The notes: generated by a model from the sequence alone, not told the origin. Shown: positions 1 through 12,231, counted from the stretch's first letter. The stretch: DNA of 64,000 nt from Stictocephala bisonia (GCA_035578905.1 JAQJVL010000155.1:558001-622000), one strand, 5' to 3'. Made by a program: numbers and translations.

Positions 1-548
1 GTTTCATACACTAGGGTTTTTTTGAAAATTTCATCTCAATTTCAGGCTGTCTGTCAGTGTACTCTTTCCATATATTTAAGTTTCGTACACTATAGAATTC
101 TTGAAGAGCTTCACCTCGATTTCAGGCTGTCTGCTAGTGTACTCGTTTCATGTATTCACATTTCGTACACTAGAGATTCTTTGAACAGCTTCATTCCAAT
201 TTCAGGCTGTCTGCCAGTGTACTCTTCATGTATTGACATTTCGTACACTAGAGTTTCCTTGAACAGTCTCATTTCAATTTCAGGCTGTCCCTCAGTGTCC
301 CCTTTTCATATATTCACGTTTCGTACACTAGAGATTCCTTGAACAGCTTCACCTCAATTTCAGGCTGTCTGACAGTGTACTCTTTCCATGTACTAAAGTT
401 TAGTAAAAACTTATAAAATCTTAAAAGAGTGTCATACTAATTTATAGCTGTCTGTCAGAGTCTCCTTTTCACACACTCACGTTTCGTACACTATGAAGTT
501 TCTAAATATCTTCATCCCAGTTTCATGGTGTCTTTCAGTGCCTCCTTT
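1..548 (+). repeat. 78-80 bp minisatellite, about 7 units
   Basis: Units start with GTTTCGTACACTA at about 1, 80, 160, 238, 318, 397 and 480. Each contains TTCAGGCTGTCTG and CAGTGTACTC. Units differ by substitutions and small indels, and the last two are the most diverged. The array runs off the left edge, so its true length is unknown. Open frames across it (22-342, 493-708) are periodicity artefacts with no recognisable domain. Confidence 0.9.
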
Positions 549-911
549 TAATGGGAAACGAGAGTGTTATTCTCAATTAAAACTGTTTTCTTTGCTCTAT
601 ACAACCATGATGTTACTTTGGCTATTTGGAATTCAGCTTGTACCTAAATACCAATTTACTTTTAATATGAAAATTTTTCAAAAGGTCCTAAAACATGACA
701 AAGTGTAACTTTTACACGAAACTGGGGTTTTGTCTTTCTGAGTGTTTAATTAAAGGTGAAGACATTTCGAACATTTGTAATCAAACATTTCATTAGAAAC
801 TATACTATAAATAGCAAAATTATATGTATGTTTCATGAAAGTCAGTGCTTAGAATTAAATTACAACTATGCCTATGTACCATAGTTTTTATTAAAAATTA
901 TACTTAGGAAT
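549..911. other. unassigned AT-rich sequence
   Basis: No coding, repeat or RNA signal is seen here beyond AT richness. Confidence 0.6.
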
Positions 912-1196
912 ACGATGAGAATCATGCTTATATTGTTTACTCATGCATGAGATGACAATTGAATAAGAATGTTGGTGGGATATGGAGTTGATGAGTGAAG
1001 GGCGCATGTACGGAGGTGGACTGTATAATATAAGCATTCACACAACCCCGTCATCCCGAGTGGAAGCACTTATACGACCAGGCTTATCCCGGCAGCTCGT
1101 CTCTTATTCACGAGAGAGCTCCGTAAAGACGGACTTACGACTCGACGTATTTATATAAACCAGGGGAAAGGGAGAGCACTGATCGGACGTTTCGTA
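912..1196 (+). repeat. conserved ~285 bp dispersed repeat, copy 1
   Basis: This segment is almost the same as 19333-19612, from GATGAGAATC through CAGGGGAAAGGGAGA to GATCGGA. By eye the two differ at roughly one position in twenty, plus a small indel near 1150. The centre is GC-richer than its surroundings and includes CGGCAGCTCGTCTCTTATTC. No terminal inverted repeat, tRNA-like box, poly-A tail or clear target duplication is visible, so the class is unknown. Confidence 0.85.
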
Positions 1197-2520
1197 CTAT
1201 GGTACTTAATGACAACAATATGCTTATATATTATCTCTCAATGTATAATTTATAGTAAAAAAATAATACTACTTTTTAAGGTATCAATTCCAAGATGTAT
1301 TCTAATTTGTTAAAATAAAATAATTTATATATATTACCTTTTTAAAATTGTTGCTTTTAAGTATTATCACAGTAAAAACATAATCTTACTTGATATCTGG
1401 CGTTACGTATTTATTTAGTGTTGCTTTATTATTACGGATATTAATAATAAAATAATTAGGGTAGAACTGCAAGCTCATTTTATTTAAAACAGTGAGGATT
1501 TTTTTTAATGTTATATTATACAAAGAATAAACTTACAATAAATACATGTATACAAAATGATATTTATATTGATACTGGGAAAATTTTGGTTTGAAGTAAC
1601 AAAAATAAATTATAAATAAAATTGGGACTGCTTGGACAATTCTACGTTATAGATTTAATCAGTGAGTTGTAATAGTAAATTTCATAAGCTCAAGCCATGC
1701 AAACAATCTCCAAAATTCTGCTTTAAAATTAACCATTAAAATATAAACACTACGATATGGTACAAATATATATATAAAAATGTCAATAAATAGAATGTTT
1801 TAAATAGTAATTTAAAAATAAAATATGGATTACTGCAAAATTTTCGAATACAAGAAATTTAGTGCCAGTACTAAGAATGTTATATATGTCCACTACCTGG
1901 ATCGAATAAATAAGTTTATACTGTAATTTATTTGGCCATCTAAATTAGTATGTGTGGGGGGAGGAGGGGAGCTACTCTACAAGGTTCTACGCCACATTCG
2001 CACATCCACACTTTTTTTAAATATATCTAGTTTACAAACATAATTCAATAAGTTAGAAGATTTAGTTACCTGATGCCCGATAAGCTCTGATAAATTCTAG
2101 ATCCGTTCAGCTGTAAATGAATTGCTACCACCTTAAGAACGGTCTGTATGTAATCCAATCACACGGTACGTGTTCGTCTCTGGATGCGAAGCAATACATC
2201 CACGTTGATCTGAGGGGATAAAAAGGTGTTGGCCAGATATAATCTTATATACTTGCACCTGTCCGGAATCACAATGCACCCTAAGATAAAGTACGATAAA
2301 TTAATAAACAACTCGCACTAAATACAAGGTTTACACAAGATGTGGAAATATTACTTTTTAAGGATGTAAAACTTGAATTTAGAAATTTTTATCAAAATAT
2401 TTTAATATTTAACAACATGTTTATGTTATTTTTTGTGTTTCGAATTGGTTTATGTGGTTTGTAAAAGTATTCAAAAAGGATGTCTTCACCACATCAAGTA
2501 TATATATTGAATAATAATTT
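1197..2520. other. unassigned AT-rich sequence
   Basis: AT-rich DNA with many short A/T runs and no open frame of note. A short GC-richer patch at about 2070-2290 carries no recognisable element. Confidence 0.6.
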
Positions 2521-2536
2521 GTGTGCGCGCGCGCGC

Positions 2537-2611
<75 letters not shown>

Positions 2612-2623
2612 CGTGCGTGCGTA
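2521..2623 (+). repeat. compound GC/GT microsatellite
   Basis: About 13 GC dinucleotides are followed by about 28 GT dinucleotides and four GCGT units. It lies ~130 bp before a dispersed repeat (2757-3000) whose relative at 16.6 kb also lies near a long GT tract. Arginine/histidine/threonine open frames on both strands are artefacts. Confidence 0.95.
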
Positions 2624-2756
2624 TACACAAATTAAAGCTATGAATGTACTAGTACTTCGTTCATCTCACAATTGGAGAGGACTGAAGGGAGGACTAAAGG
2701 GGTATTTCTTGAGTAAAAGAAGACTTCAGTTACAAGGAAGCGTGGGGGTAGCTGCA

Positions 2757-3000
2757 GAGAAGAAAAAACAGAGGATGCTTTCCTATATCGCAGTGAACGG
2801 CTCAGTGCTAGTTATACGGCTCAGTGCTGTAATAATAATTACTACGTTCATCCTTGAGGATTTGGAGGAATAAGGGAGGTACTTACATGACGCTGGTCTG
2901 CCATCTCATGTCAAACTGGAGAACTAACTACTCGACACACATTCAGCGCACTATTGGATGCGACCACTGTTTCTTTCTCCTCTATGGAGTAGCTTACATT
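2757..3000 (+). repeat. dispersed repeat W, copy 1
   Basis: Aligns by eye with 16570-16810 and 43312-43480. Shared landmarks in order are CAGAGAAnAAAnACAGAGG, TAATAATTACTACGTT, ATCCTTGA, then (shared with 16.7 kb and partly 31.3 kb) GTGGAGAA-like, ACTCATCACA/ACTCGACACA and TTTCTTCTTCTCTGTG-like. Class unknown; no coding capacity. Confidence 0.75.
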
Positions 3001-3894
3001 TTTTTTCATCGAAGGTAAGTACATTGCAGTACTTACGTGGACTCTTCTCTTCCCAGTTACAGGATCACCATTCTCTCCTCACAACATCCGGGAGATATGT
3101 ATGACCTCACGATATGTATGACCATCTTTATGCTTCCTCATATGGAGCAGGATGATAAATTATGTAAAATCCGAAAAAATATTTTCTGACAATTTTCTCC
3201 TAACATCGTAACTGAAATTTGTATTTGGCCATCCTTTGTGAAATTCCATCTACTGTATATTTGTTTATAAGTGCATTATAATTAACATGTTTCAAATGTT
3301 TTCTTGTCTCATATTATATCAGGAACCTTGTTAAAGCAGGATCGCTATGGTTAACATTTAGTTTTGCATCCCTATTCCCACGCATGCAGTGCCAATTAAA
3401 CAATTATATTTTACTCAATGCATTAAAAATGTTAAAATGGCCTTCATGTTGCACAAGAATACAGTCTTAATAGTACAGCTAATGTGTAATTACAAAGTAT
3501 AACATTCGATCAATAAAGTAACTGAGGATGCAGTTCTTCATGTTTGGAACCTCTATTCATGCAACCTTCTGAAACCCAACAATTCAAGTACCTAGATAAA
3601 ACAACTTACAATAGTCGTTGCTAACTAAATGTAACACTATTACTCCAGCCTTATTTGTAACATAAATTTAAAGCCTGACATAGATCAGTGTTTAGGGTCA
3701 CGTCAAGGCAATTTTGAGCCTACTGTTTTACGAATGTTAACCCAACCTTCTTTGCCATAAATGTTTTTCTTGGTGCTTTCAATAGTCTTAAAACTTACCT
3801 TATAACACTACTCCATACCACGAGTACTGATCAAAATTAAATCTAAACGGTTCACTTATATTTAAAAAGAGTAAATGCAATAGTTTTTCTTTTT
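3001..3894. other. unassigned sequence
   Basis: Mixed AT-rich sequence with no recognisable gene. Several short T-rich stretches are present, and no repeat partner elsewhere in the window was found. Confidence 0.55.
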
Positions 3895-4117
3895 TGTTAT
3901 GAGGAAACGCCCATTCCTTTTTAACCTTACTGTACCCATTCCCCATAGACTACTGATCTATTATGAGACAGAATAAGGGGAAGCACCAGTACAGTACAAG
4001 GTGAATATTACTGATAAAAACTAACAGTCAAGGCCAGTATTCGAACTACGCTATCTCTAAATATGGTGCAAAGTTCTGACATTTGAAGACCACTCGGCCA
4101 CTGGCTCTACCTCTCCC
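3895..4117 (-). mobile_element. tRNA-derived SINE, family A, copy 1
   Basis: Read on the minus strand it begins with a Leu/Ser-tRNA-like box A (GGCCGAGTGGTCTTCAAATG), then a weakened box B near GTTCGAATACTGG. The body contains AATATTCACCTTGTACTGTA and a CTATGGGGAATGGG tail. The same order of blocks appears at 5376, 10290 and 34741. It is diverged and probably silent. Confidence 0.8.
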
Positions 4118-4394
4118 TTAAGGATAACTAATTTTAGAATTGTTAAACTAAGATAAATAATTTAATGAACTAGGGTTTTATGTGATCGGTTTGGACATAT
4201 GCTTTAAAATTAAATTAAATGCTAGATATGCAAATCGATCAAGTTATGCAAGCTAGAATAACTAGCTAGTTATTCGAAGTAACTGGATTGTGTCAAGTGT
4301 CATTCTGAAAAATTCAACCTGAGTATAATTTACGTACCAAAACGTACTTTTATTGACATTTTCCAAAAATTATTCAGCTACTTGGGGAACATAA

Positions 4395-4510
4395 CACTTT
4401 GGTGTTATGGAGATTGTAGGCAATAGGGTCTGTGCTCGGTCCTCTTAAGACCGAGACGGCTTCCGCTCAGTGGTTACCATCGACATAGACACTACTAGAG
4501 TGGGTTATCG
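4395..4510 (+). repeat. SINE head module
   Basis: The block GATTGTAGGC ... CTCGGT ... GACGGCTTCCGCT ... ATCGAC ... GACACTAC matches the reverse complement of 34975-35080. There it directly precedes the tRNA-like part of a family A SINE. Here it precedes a family B SINE at 4550. The same head seems to be joined to two different tRNA-related bodies. Confidence 0.6.
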
Positions 4511-4549
4511 CTGCTGGATGATCTTCAAGGTTCAGATGTTGTATAGGGA

Positions 4550-4795
4550 AGATAACCGAGTGTCAGGCTAGTCAGTTAGCTGAAAATCAGACCAATACTA
4601 CGTGGTTCGGATTCCACGTAAAGTTGTAGATCTCTTAGTTGCCCTGGCTATTTGGCTAATAATAAATTGCTCTTTTTGAGGAATAGTCGACCTTAATTAG
4701 TAACAATAAGGTCATCACAATCATCTACACTCATCACAATCATTCGCCCCTCATATTCGCCCATATAATGACGATCGGCGTTTTACTAATGACGA
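4550..4795 (+). mobile_element. tRNA-related SINE, family B, copy 1
   Basis: A degraded tRNA-like head (box B-like GTGGTTCGGATTCCACG near 4602) is followed by a body shared with 45720-45852: GTAACAA, ATCATCTACA, ATCACAATC and ATTCGCCCAT-N8-GCGATCGGCGT-like (GACGATCGGCG here). The conserved 3' block, present in both copies, defines the family. Confidence 0.7.
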
Positions 4796-5375
4796 ATAAC
4801 TGAATGATGAATAACTGTTTTTGTAGATTTATTTTTAGCATAAAACCACGTGTTGTTTACAACCTACTTACCTCAACATTCACAGCGCTATTCCATACAG
4901 AAATATCGCCGACCCATTCATAACCGTTAAAATGTCACAGCTCCACTCCAGGGTGGTTTCATAAAGTAACACATATTACTCGATGATGTAATGTCGCCAA
5001 TGAGGAAGGCAGTGCTCTATCAGGAAGGTATATATTGGCAGACATTAGTCAACAGAATCTATCCGGCTACATTGGCATAGTCACGGTTATGGCGATATAT
5101 GTGTCACTGCTATTGTGCTAGGTTTGTATATCACATCTGACGCCCTCCCTCCCCTTCATCATCGATGTTTGCTATCTCGAATGCACATTTCTGTCTGTAT
5201 CCCACTTTGGCATCGACAAGAAGTATAAATTCGGTTGACAAGTAATGGTCCATACGTATTTGTGCTGTCATATGAATTTATTGATCAGAAAAAAGTTAAA
5301 AGTATACGTGTTTGAGAATAAGGATTGCAAATAAGAGTGAAAATGTGAATGATTTAAGTGGCAGCCAATGATTGT
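4796..5375. other. unassigned sequence
   Basis: Moderately GC-balanced DNA with no recognised gene or repeat partner. Confidence 0.5.
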
Positions 5376-5815
5376 GGGAGCCAGAGGCCAAGTGGTCTAA
5401 GGCGTCAGTATTTTGGAGTTAAACATAGCGCAGGATCGAATCCTGGCCTTGGCTGTTAGTTTTTATCAGCAGCATTCACCTTGTTCTGTACTTTTTCTCC
5501 CCCTTAATCCGTTTGATAAGTTCCCCGCACATATCAACAGCCTATGGGGAATGATTTGAGTAGGGTTATCAGCATTGATTATATAAACCTACAATAGATA
5601 AACCATCTAATAGGAATTTTGTACCTGTAATTTTGTTAGTTAGTGAGGCCCACAACCACAGCTCTTTTAAACTGCATTACATTTACATGGAACTACACTA
5701 CCTCTCCACAATGGACCACAAAAACAGCTGATATTTTGAGACTCAAAATTTAACATTGGATGGGAAATCTATTTGTGTATAAAATCAATGTTATCAGTTT
5801 CTCCTTTTTTTAAAG
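5376..5815 (+). mobile_element. tRNA-derived SINE, family A, copy 2, interrupted by a MITE
   Basis: The tRNA-like head has box A GGCCAAGTGGTCTAAGGCGT and box B GGATCGAATCC. The body CAGCATTCACCTTGTTCTGT and tail CCTATGGGGAATG match family A. The tail is split: GTAGGGTTATCAG stops at 5572 and resumes as TTATCAGTTTCTCC at 5790, comparable with the CTCTCCTTTTCT tail of the 34.7 kb copy. The intervening 5573-5789 is a MITE that inserted after the SINE. Confidence 0.85.
5573..5789 (+). mobile_element. ~217 bp MITE, copy 1
   Basis: Ends are CATTGATTATATAAAC and, inverted, GTATAAAATCAATG. TTATCAG occurs on both sides, giving a 7 bp target duplication, or 8 bp (GTTATCAG) if the last G belongs to the target. 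The interior is ~90% like the reverse complement of 8400-8618. It has no coding capacity. A 7-8 bp duplication with CA...TG ends would fit a hAT-type or related transposase acting in trans; this is inference. Confidence 0.9.
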
Positions 5816-8399
5816 AAGGCTCTACACAAACTATATATATTCTATAGAGCCATCAAAGTATGAATTAAACCGAAAGGAATGGAAGCTCTAACATCAGTAC
5901 CACTGCTTCATAATACCTTTTAATTTTATTAGCACTATAGAGAATGTCCCCATGACAGAAGCGAAAAAAAAACGAAAAAACACACAAGTCGAGACCAACA
6001 TCTGATTCTATAAAAATGTACGATTACTAGCTGATACATTTCCCTGCTTGCTTTGATTGAGCTATGTATTTTTACAATGTAAAGTGTGCGCCCGTTTTCT
6101 ACGCATGTACAGTAAATATGACCATACTGCAAGGTGTAACACTTCAAGAAAATATGAGCTGAGTTTTCTTATTGATAAATAATGTTGTTATATCTTAATT
6201 AGCTTGTTTGAAATAATTTGATAAATTTATTCAAACTTAATGACATTTACCATATGTTTTTTTTCAATGTTATAAAAATATTTTATTTTCAATTTATTAG
6301 TTGGTTTAATTTCTTCAAAATAAAAACAAGATTATAGTGTTTTTAATTATTTATAAGGATTACCATGTTACCATTTTCATTTTTGTGCGTGTGTTTTTTT
6401 ATATATAATAGTCTTTTGGTAAATTTAGCTAAAAGTTATGAAACACTTTTTTTTTAATTTGATTACCACCTCGTCTGTTCTAGTCATTTATTTACTTACT
6501 AATTGAAAGTATAGTACTGTGCTGTATAATATATGTTTTAGAATTGCATCTTTGTATTTATATACTAACATTCTATAAATTCATATTTCCGTACTCTATG
6601 GACGATATATTTCTCTTCCTCACACTCAGACATATTGCCATGATGAGAGATATATTTATTTATTGTTACTGTAATTTGTTTACTGTCAGTAACGATAGAA
6701 ATATGTTCACTTTATGATTCAATTTATACTATAAATAGGTTTCATTCTTACATATTCTAATTTTACTGAGTAACGTATAATGGAATGAAGGTAAGGTGTC
6801 TTTGTGAGTTAGTCAATCTGAATGTAGCTATAAAGTAAATCTTTGTTGACAGTGAAACAATTGCTAAGATTGTTATTACAAACATTACTTGTCTTTATTT
6901 TACAAGTACTAACAAGTTTATCATTGTTCGACTACAGAAACAGTATTAGTGTAAGTGTTGTTTAGTCTAATGGCGATGAGAGATACATTGTAGGGTTCAA
7001 CACCCCAGACAAGAAGGGTTTCTATTGATTAAAGGCACCCTCGGCTGAACGCTTCTTCCGTAACAATTCACTTAGGAAAGCGCTTTCCAGCAACCTGCCA
7101 ATCAAATTTGTTTCCACTGAGACCGATTTTCTTTCCATTTGTCAAGTCTTGTTGGTGTAGCTGACAATCTCCTTCCTGGATTTTATTCTATTTTTCTTCC
7201 GACCAACTCGGGTTTCCAAGTAAAACCACGGTTGTTCATTTTTCATTTTGTAACGTTTATGAAATTAGAGGACGTTGTTTTCTTTTATCACACATACTTG
7301 TGAGTTCTAAAGCAAGTTGACTGAAACGATTTTAATATTTTTTAAGCGCACTATTAAATGAGACGATAACATCTGCTAAATGTGGGGAAACCAATGTTTT
7401 GTGTATATTTGACGCAGATACTTGATTTTATATGCCACTGTATAAAGTTTAACATTTTTGTACCTCTTTTAGTTTCGATTTGTTGACTTTGGAACAGTCA
7501 TAGGCTAAACGTGATTTTTTTTAATGCAACTATGTCTTTAAAGTAGAAGAACCGGGTTTAATTCTTGGTGATGAGGTACCATGTACGTTTCTAGTGTACA
7601 ACCACTCTCTTGGGTTCCAACTTGAGCGTAATAGAATTGTCTCCAACTCTATCTTCGCAGGTGCAAAGACACTCCTTACTTTTTTATAAGAAACTCTTCT
7701 AAAATTTGAGTGTTGTGTTTGTTAAGACCAAACCATGTATAACATAGGACAATTTAAGAGTAAAACGTCACATACGTAATCCAGGCTATTTTAAAAATAC
7801 TATAATCTATTCGAGTTCTTGTACCCAAAATTTCTACTGACGTCACTCAAAAAGTTATAAAAATTTAGGGGTCAATTGCATGTAGTGAGAGTGATTTTGA
7901 TAAAACCCTAATTTAATTTGGTCTTGAGATACAATTATACTAACAATTAATTAAATAGAACATAATTCAATAAAATAAGTGTATTATTTGTTTGTTATTT
8001 GTATAAGAGTATTTGACAGCAACTTCAATCAAAATATTTATAGAACATTATGTATGTTCATTAAATATATATTGGGAGTTTTAACGTATTTCATGATATT
8101 ATAACTGATACATATAAATTCTCATATTTAAAATCAATAAATCTTTATATATATATGAAATAATAAGGTGATCTATGCGCTTAAAATATTTAACAAATTT
8201 CCCTTTAACTTATCAATATTATTTAGACCTACTTTGTGTTACATATTATAGTAATTTTAACTTCACAAAAAGTAAGGCCACAATCAAAGCCAAAATTTAA
8301 ATTTTGAGAAAATTAATACAATAATTTTTCATTTCTACAGTTTTAACACTTTCGGTTAAATTGTTTTTGCGATATACTAATAATGAAAATGGATAGTAT
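5816..8399. other. unassigned AT-rich sequence between two MITE copies
   Basis: About 2.6 kb of AT-rich DNA with no frame resembling a transposase or other protein. The minus frame at 5935-6147 has no recognisable domain. At 6960-7015 a short stretch resembles tRNA boxes (GTTTAGTCTAATGGCGATGA; GGGTTCAACACCC), but no SINE body follows. Confidence 0.55.
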
Positions 8400-8618
8400 C
8401 ATTGATTTTATAAACACATAGATTTCCCATCTAATGTTAAATTTTGAGTCTCAAAATATCAGCTGTTTTTGTGGTCCATTGTGGAGCGCTAGTGTAGTCC
8501 AATGTAAATGTAATGCAGTTTAAACCAGCTGTGGTTGCGAGCCACACAAACTAACAAAATTACTGGCACAAATATTCCTATTATATGGTTTATCTATTGT
8601 AGGTTTATATAATCAATG
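8400..8618 (-). mobile_element. ~219 bp MITE, copy 2, inverted
   Basis: Reverse-complement copy of 5573-5789, with ends CATTGATTTTATAAACA and TTATATAATCAATG. ATAGTAT is duplicated directly outside both ends (GATAGTAT if the terminal G is counted as target). The two copies have different flanks and different duplications, so they are independent insertions rather than the arms of one 3 kb element. Confidence 0.9.
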
Positions 8619-8658
8619 ATAGTATGCAGATACTTTTCATACCATCAGATACGATGCA

Positions 8659-8832
8659 GTCGGCGTGGTGGCTCAGTTGCTAAGGCTTCGGACTGCGGTG
8701 GGCATTGTCTAAGGTTCGAATCCCCACTGAGCCAACGGACGGTACTTCACTCTTTGATTAAAGTTCACGCACAGGCCGCAGGGCCATGTGAACTGGCGAG
8801 TGAAATTAAAAAAAAAAGAAAAAGAAAAACTT
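8659..8832 (+). mobile_element. tRNA-derived SINE with poly-A tail, family C, copy 1
   Basis: The tRNA-like head GGCGTGGTGGCTCAGTTGCT (box A) and GGTTCGAATCCCCACTGAGC (box B with the acceptor-side complement GGCTCAG...CTGAGCC) is followed by AAAGTTCACGCACAGGCC. It ends in an A-rich tail from about 8808. The reverse complement at 21872-22041 is a second copy. The anticodon arm is not tRNA-like, so this is a SINE and not a tRNA gene. Confidence 0.88.
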
Positions 8833-9762
8833 TAAAATATCCTTTGATGGTCCTATATAGGTAGACTTATGCGCTGCAAAAAGTTTGTGCCCAACTAAAA
8901 CTGTAACAAAATAAATTCAATAAAAAATAAAATTTTGCAATTTATTTGAAAACTACTCAACTTCCATTACAGTTTTCATTCCCATTAGTGAAAATGTGAT
9001 GTCTTTAAAGAAGAATACGAGCTCAGCGTGTGACAACAAAGTCATACGATGAACGAAGTTCAGAAGAATTTAACGCGTTGAATTATCAATGAAATACGTG
9101 TTTCGTAGATAGAACCTATACAATCACCTAGATGTAACTAGCCAAACCTGATGTTATGTTCCTAAATTGTAAGGAAAACATAAACAGACAAATAATTTTA
9201 AACTATTACTACCATCTTATTACTACCATCCCTCTGGAAAGTGAAGCCAGAGGGAATTAATACGCATAAAATTCGCATGAGCGCTTCCCTAAAGGACGCA
9301 TTCGAGGAAGTCATTCGTCGGGAAACAAAATTTATCACCTTTACAGAGTGGATAGGGTAGCGCTAAATTCTCGATATCGGAGGGGGCGGAGCGGGCTATC
9401 TCAGGGAACCAGGCTTTCGGGTTTTAAGGTAAATACAGATTTGGTTAAATTGGTTTCCAAGAGTTTTTTAAATACATAACACGATTTCTGGAGATGGGAT
9501 ATTCACTGTACATTGCTACAATACCAGGTTGGCTTTAATTTCAAGCCTATGGCAGACGGCTTGCATTTACCTCGGCTATAGACCGTTTCTTTCTGCTATC
9601 CTGCAGTTCTTTTTTAAGCGTTTGACACTATAAAAAATAATGTACTTAAGTAGATACAAGCTATAAACTGTTTATTTCACTTTATGTTTTATCTGTATAG
9701 TAATACAAGTATTTTTGTTTTTTAAAGAGAGGTTAGTTAGACTTTTGATTTCAGGAAGTTTG
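8833..9762. other. unassigned sequence
   Basis: No gene recognised. A GC-richer patch at 9235-9420 (GGGGGCGGAGCGGGC near 9381) stands out from its AT-rich neighbours but has no match elsewhere in the window. Confidence 0.5.
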
Positions 9763-9843
9763 GTTTACTGGCTTTACCTTGTTTACTGGCTTTACCTTGT
9801 TTACTGGCTTTACCTTGTTTACTGGCTTTACCTTGTTTACTGC
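9763..9843 (+). repeat. 18 bp tandem repeat, 4.5 units
   Basis: TTTACTGGCTTTACCTTG is repeated almost perfectly. The unit is six codons long, which creates an open frame at 9779-9997 with no other support. Confidence 0.97.
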
Positions 9844-10266
9844 CATCCTTGAGATAATTTTGTACCACCTAATCATATTTGAACTGACTCAGGGTGGTGA
9901 TATACATACAACACCAGAGGTAGGGACAACTATCGAACACAGTTTCGTAGAACTAATATGTTTGATAAACATCCATCTAAAGCTGATGTCGGACTAATAG
10001 ATTAATCAACCATCTTCCTGAGAGCATCAAAGAGTCCGTCGTTCCAAAATCCTTTTGGTGTCAAAATAATTTTACTCTGCTAACGTGTTCTTAACGCACC
10101 GCTGGAAATAAGGAATACAAAAGGTAACACCTAGAACTGACACTGATTCCAATGTGACAATTTTTATTGAATGGATGAATACTTATGTATGTTTCAATAG
10201 TAGGCCTATATTATATTATTGACTTTTGCAATACAATGTTAAATTGTCATAACGCAATAAAGATTT

Positions 10267-10293
10267 ACTATTATTATTATTATTATTATTATC
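10267..10293 (+). repeat. (ATT)n microsatellite
   Basis: About eight ATT units, directly next to the tail of a family A SINE on the minus strand. It may derive from that SINE's 3' end. Confidence 0.9.
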
Positions 10294-10440
10294 CGTACAG
10301 GTAACTTATTCAGACAGAGTAAACGGGGTAAAACATTACAGTACAGGGTGAATATTGCCACACCTGCGCTATTACTAAGTCGGGCTCAAAATTCTAACAC
10401 CTGTAGACCGCTCGGACACTGGCTCTACCAAGCTAACCAC
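10294..10440 (-). mobile_element. tRNA-derived SINE, family A, copy 3, truncated
   Basis: On the minus strand: box A GTGTCCGAGCGGTCTACAGG, then a poor box B, then AATATTCACCCTGTACTGTA and TTACCCCGTTTACTCTGTCT. It matches the same blocks at 3895 and 34741, but its 3' tail is shorter and replaced by the ATT run. Confidence 0.75.
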
Positions 10441-10928
10441 TTCTTCTTTGTTTTAATAAGAGAATATTTAAAATAATTAATAACAATATTTATAAAATTA
10501 ATAATTAGATGGTACCATGAGAATATCGAAAATTGTTGAGAGATATTTATCAGATCACCGTCAAAATAAACGTTGTTTCAAATAAATTTACTAAAATTAA
10601 AAAAATATATATTATGAATTCTTATTAAAATAAAGAGTAAATTATTTATATTGCCACATAATAGTACTATATAGACAAGTCTATGTGGTTTTAAACCGGC
10701 TATTTTAAGGCCTACCACACAATGAAACTCATAATTGATTTGAAGATCTTTCTTTGACATCTTTTCAGAAAATTACCTAAAATTTGGCCTTATTAGGTAC
10801 ATAACTCAGTAAGAAACAGTGTGATATATTTTATTAAAAATTTGATAATATAGTGGACACGATGATATTAACCAAAATGTTGGAAAGTAAAACTTAAAAA
10901 AGAATGTTTTTAAACGTAGTAACTAATT

Positions 10929-10966
<38 letters not shown>

Positions 10967-11459
10967 GACATCTATAAAAATTTTGAGTTTAAATGTGTAC
11001 AATTATTTTCGGCGGGAAGAGTACAATTAGAGAGTTTACATTGGCAATATGTAAAAACTTCATTATTGCGTTCACTATTAAAGCAGAATTTTTCTGCAAT
11101 TTGTGGGCCCAGATAGACGGTGACAATGAAGGAGAGAGAAGGGGGGTAACACGTTGTATGTGTGTTAGTTAGGCAAACTCTTTGCTACTATAGAGACAGT
11201 TCGCTAAAATATAGAACCAAATTTCTTGGAGCGCTCAAACAGCTACATGGATGTAAAAAACACTTATATGTTTTCTACAGAATTAAATGGAAAAAGTAAA
11301 CAAACTTAAAAAAAAAACTTCCAAAGGATCATATTCCATCAGAGTATTCAATGCATACTCTAAATATTAATGTAATCATTATCTTATTACGTAGTGAACA
11401 TACTTTTTGCAATTACAGAATCGATTTTATAAACACTGAAAACCTCATTTTACATATGT
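10441..11459. other. unassigned AT-rich sequence with a T run
   Basis: Contains a run of about 31 T residues at 10930-10960, which may be the A tail of a minus-strand retroposon too decayed to identify. Nothing else is recognisable. Confidence 0.5.
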
Positions 11460-12010
11460 GCGTGTTAAACCACGCTCGCCTCTGATTTCGGCAAGAATGT
11501 ACCTCCTTGTATCTTGTCAATCTACAACTCCTCTAATCTAAACACATCTAACAAGCGTATTATAATAGTCGTTTCGGGCGTGGGGATCTAGCCGCCATGG
11601 CGTGCGTGCGAGAAACGACACGTCGTTTTTGACAGCAGGAAACTGTCGAAAAACATAAAACGGGTTGGGCGGCAATTCCCAGAATGTGTTTTGCCAAACG
11701 GAAAGACAATGAGGCAATTTAGGAATAAACCTAACAAACGGGTCACCAATTAGCTTCAATTAATCTCTGTGTTGTCAAGACGTTCTCCTTGCAACACAAC
11801 TAGGGCTGGAGCCACGCGAACGTTGCCTTTACCAGTCGTGAGCTGATTTCCAGATAATTATGAGAATTATCCCCCCTCCCCACTCCTCCAAGAGCGTGCG
11901 GCTGGAGGAGCCTTTCCCTGGCCGATGCAAAGTCACTTCCTTTTCCCTCATTTACATCTCCTTGGCCTCCAGAGCAGAGCGTTACGGTTCCTGGGCCTGG
12001 GAGCATGACA
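11460..12010. other. GC-richer block, possible regulatory or exonic sequence
   Basis: CpG and GC content rise relative to the flanks, with GGGCGTGGGGATCTAGCCGC at about 11577 and a C/T-rich stretch at 11868-11960. Minus-strand frames of 73 and 68 codons lie here but resemble no protein I know. It could be a regulatory region, an unrecognised exon or old transposon sequence. Confidence 0.3.
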
Positions 12011-12231
12011 GGCCCGAGACCTAAGTGTGAAACCTCCTATAGGTTTACTGTTATGAGAATGTAATACCTGTAAGTAACATATAGTTCACTTACTGGAAAT
12101 CACATTAAAAAGTTTTTCCTCTTTGTAACAGAACACAATTGATGAAGTAATTGCCAAGTATACATATTGCTTTAAGAAGTTCTCACTTGCGTGATATCAG
12201 GGAGGTCGTGACCTTTTGGCCCACGCAACCC

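Noticed and set aside
6955..7015. tRNA-like boxes suggesting a further SINE
   Set aside because: Box A-like and box B-like words are weak, spacing is loose and no family body or second copy was found.
5573..8618. One 3 kb transposon with ~220 bp inverted ends
   Set aside because: Each 220 bp copy has its own terminal inverted repeats and its own, different target duplication, and nothing coding lies between.
8659..8735. A tRNA gene
   Set aside because: Boxes A and B are good but the anticodon arm does not fold, a conserved SINE body and poly-A follow, and a second copy exists at 21.9 kb. The same reasoning excludes tRNA genes at 5376, 34968 and 45555.
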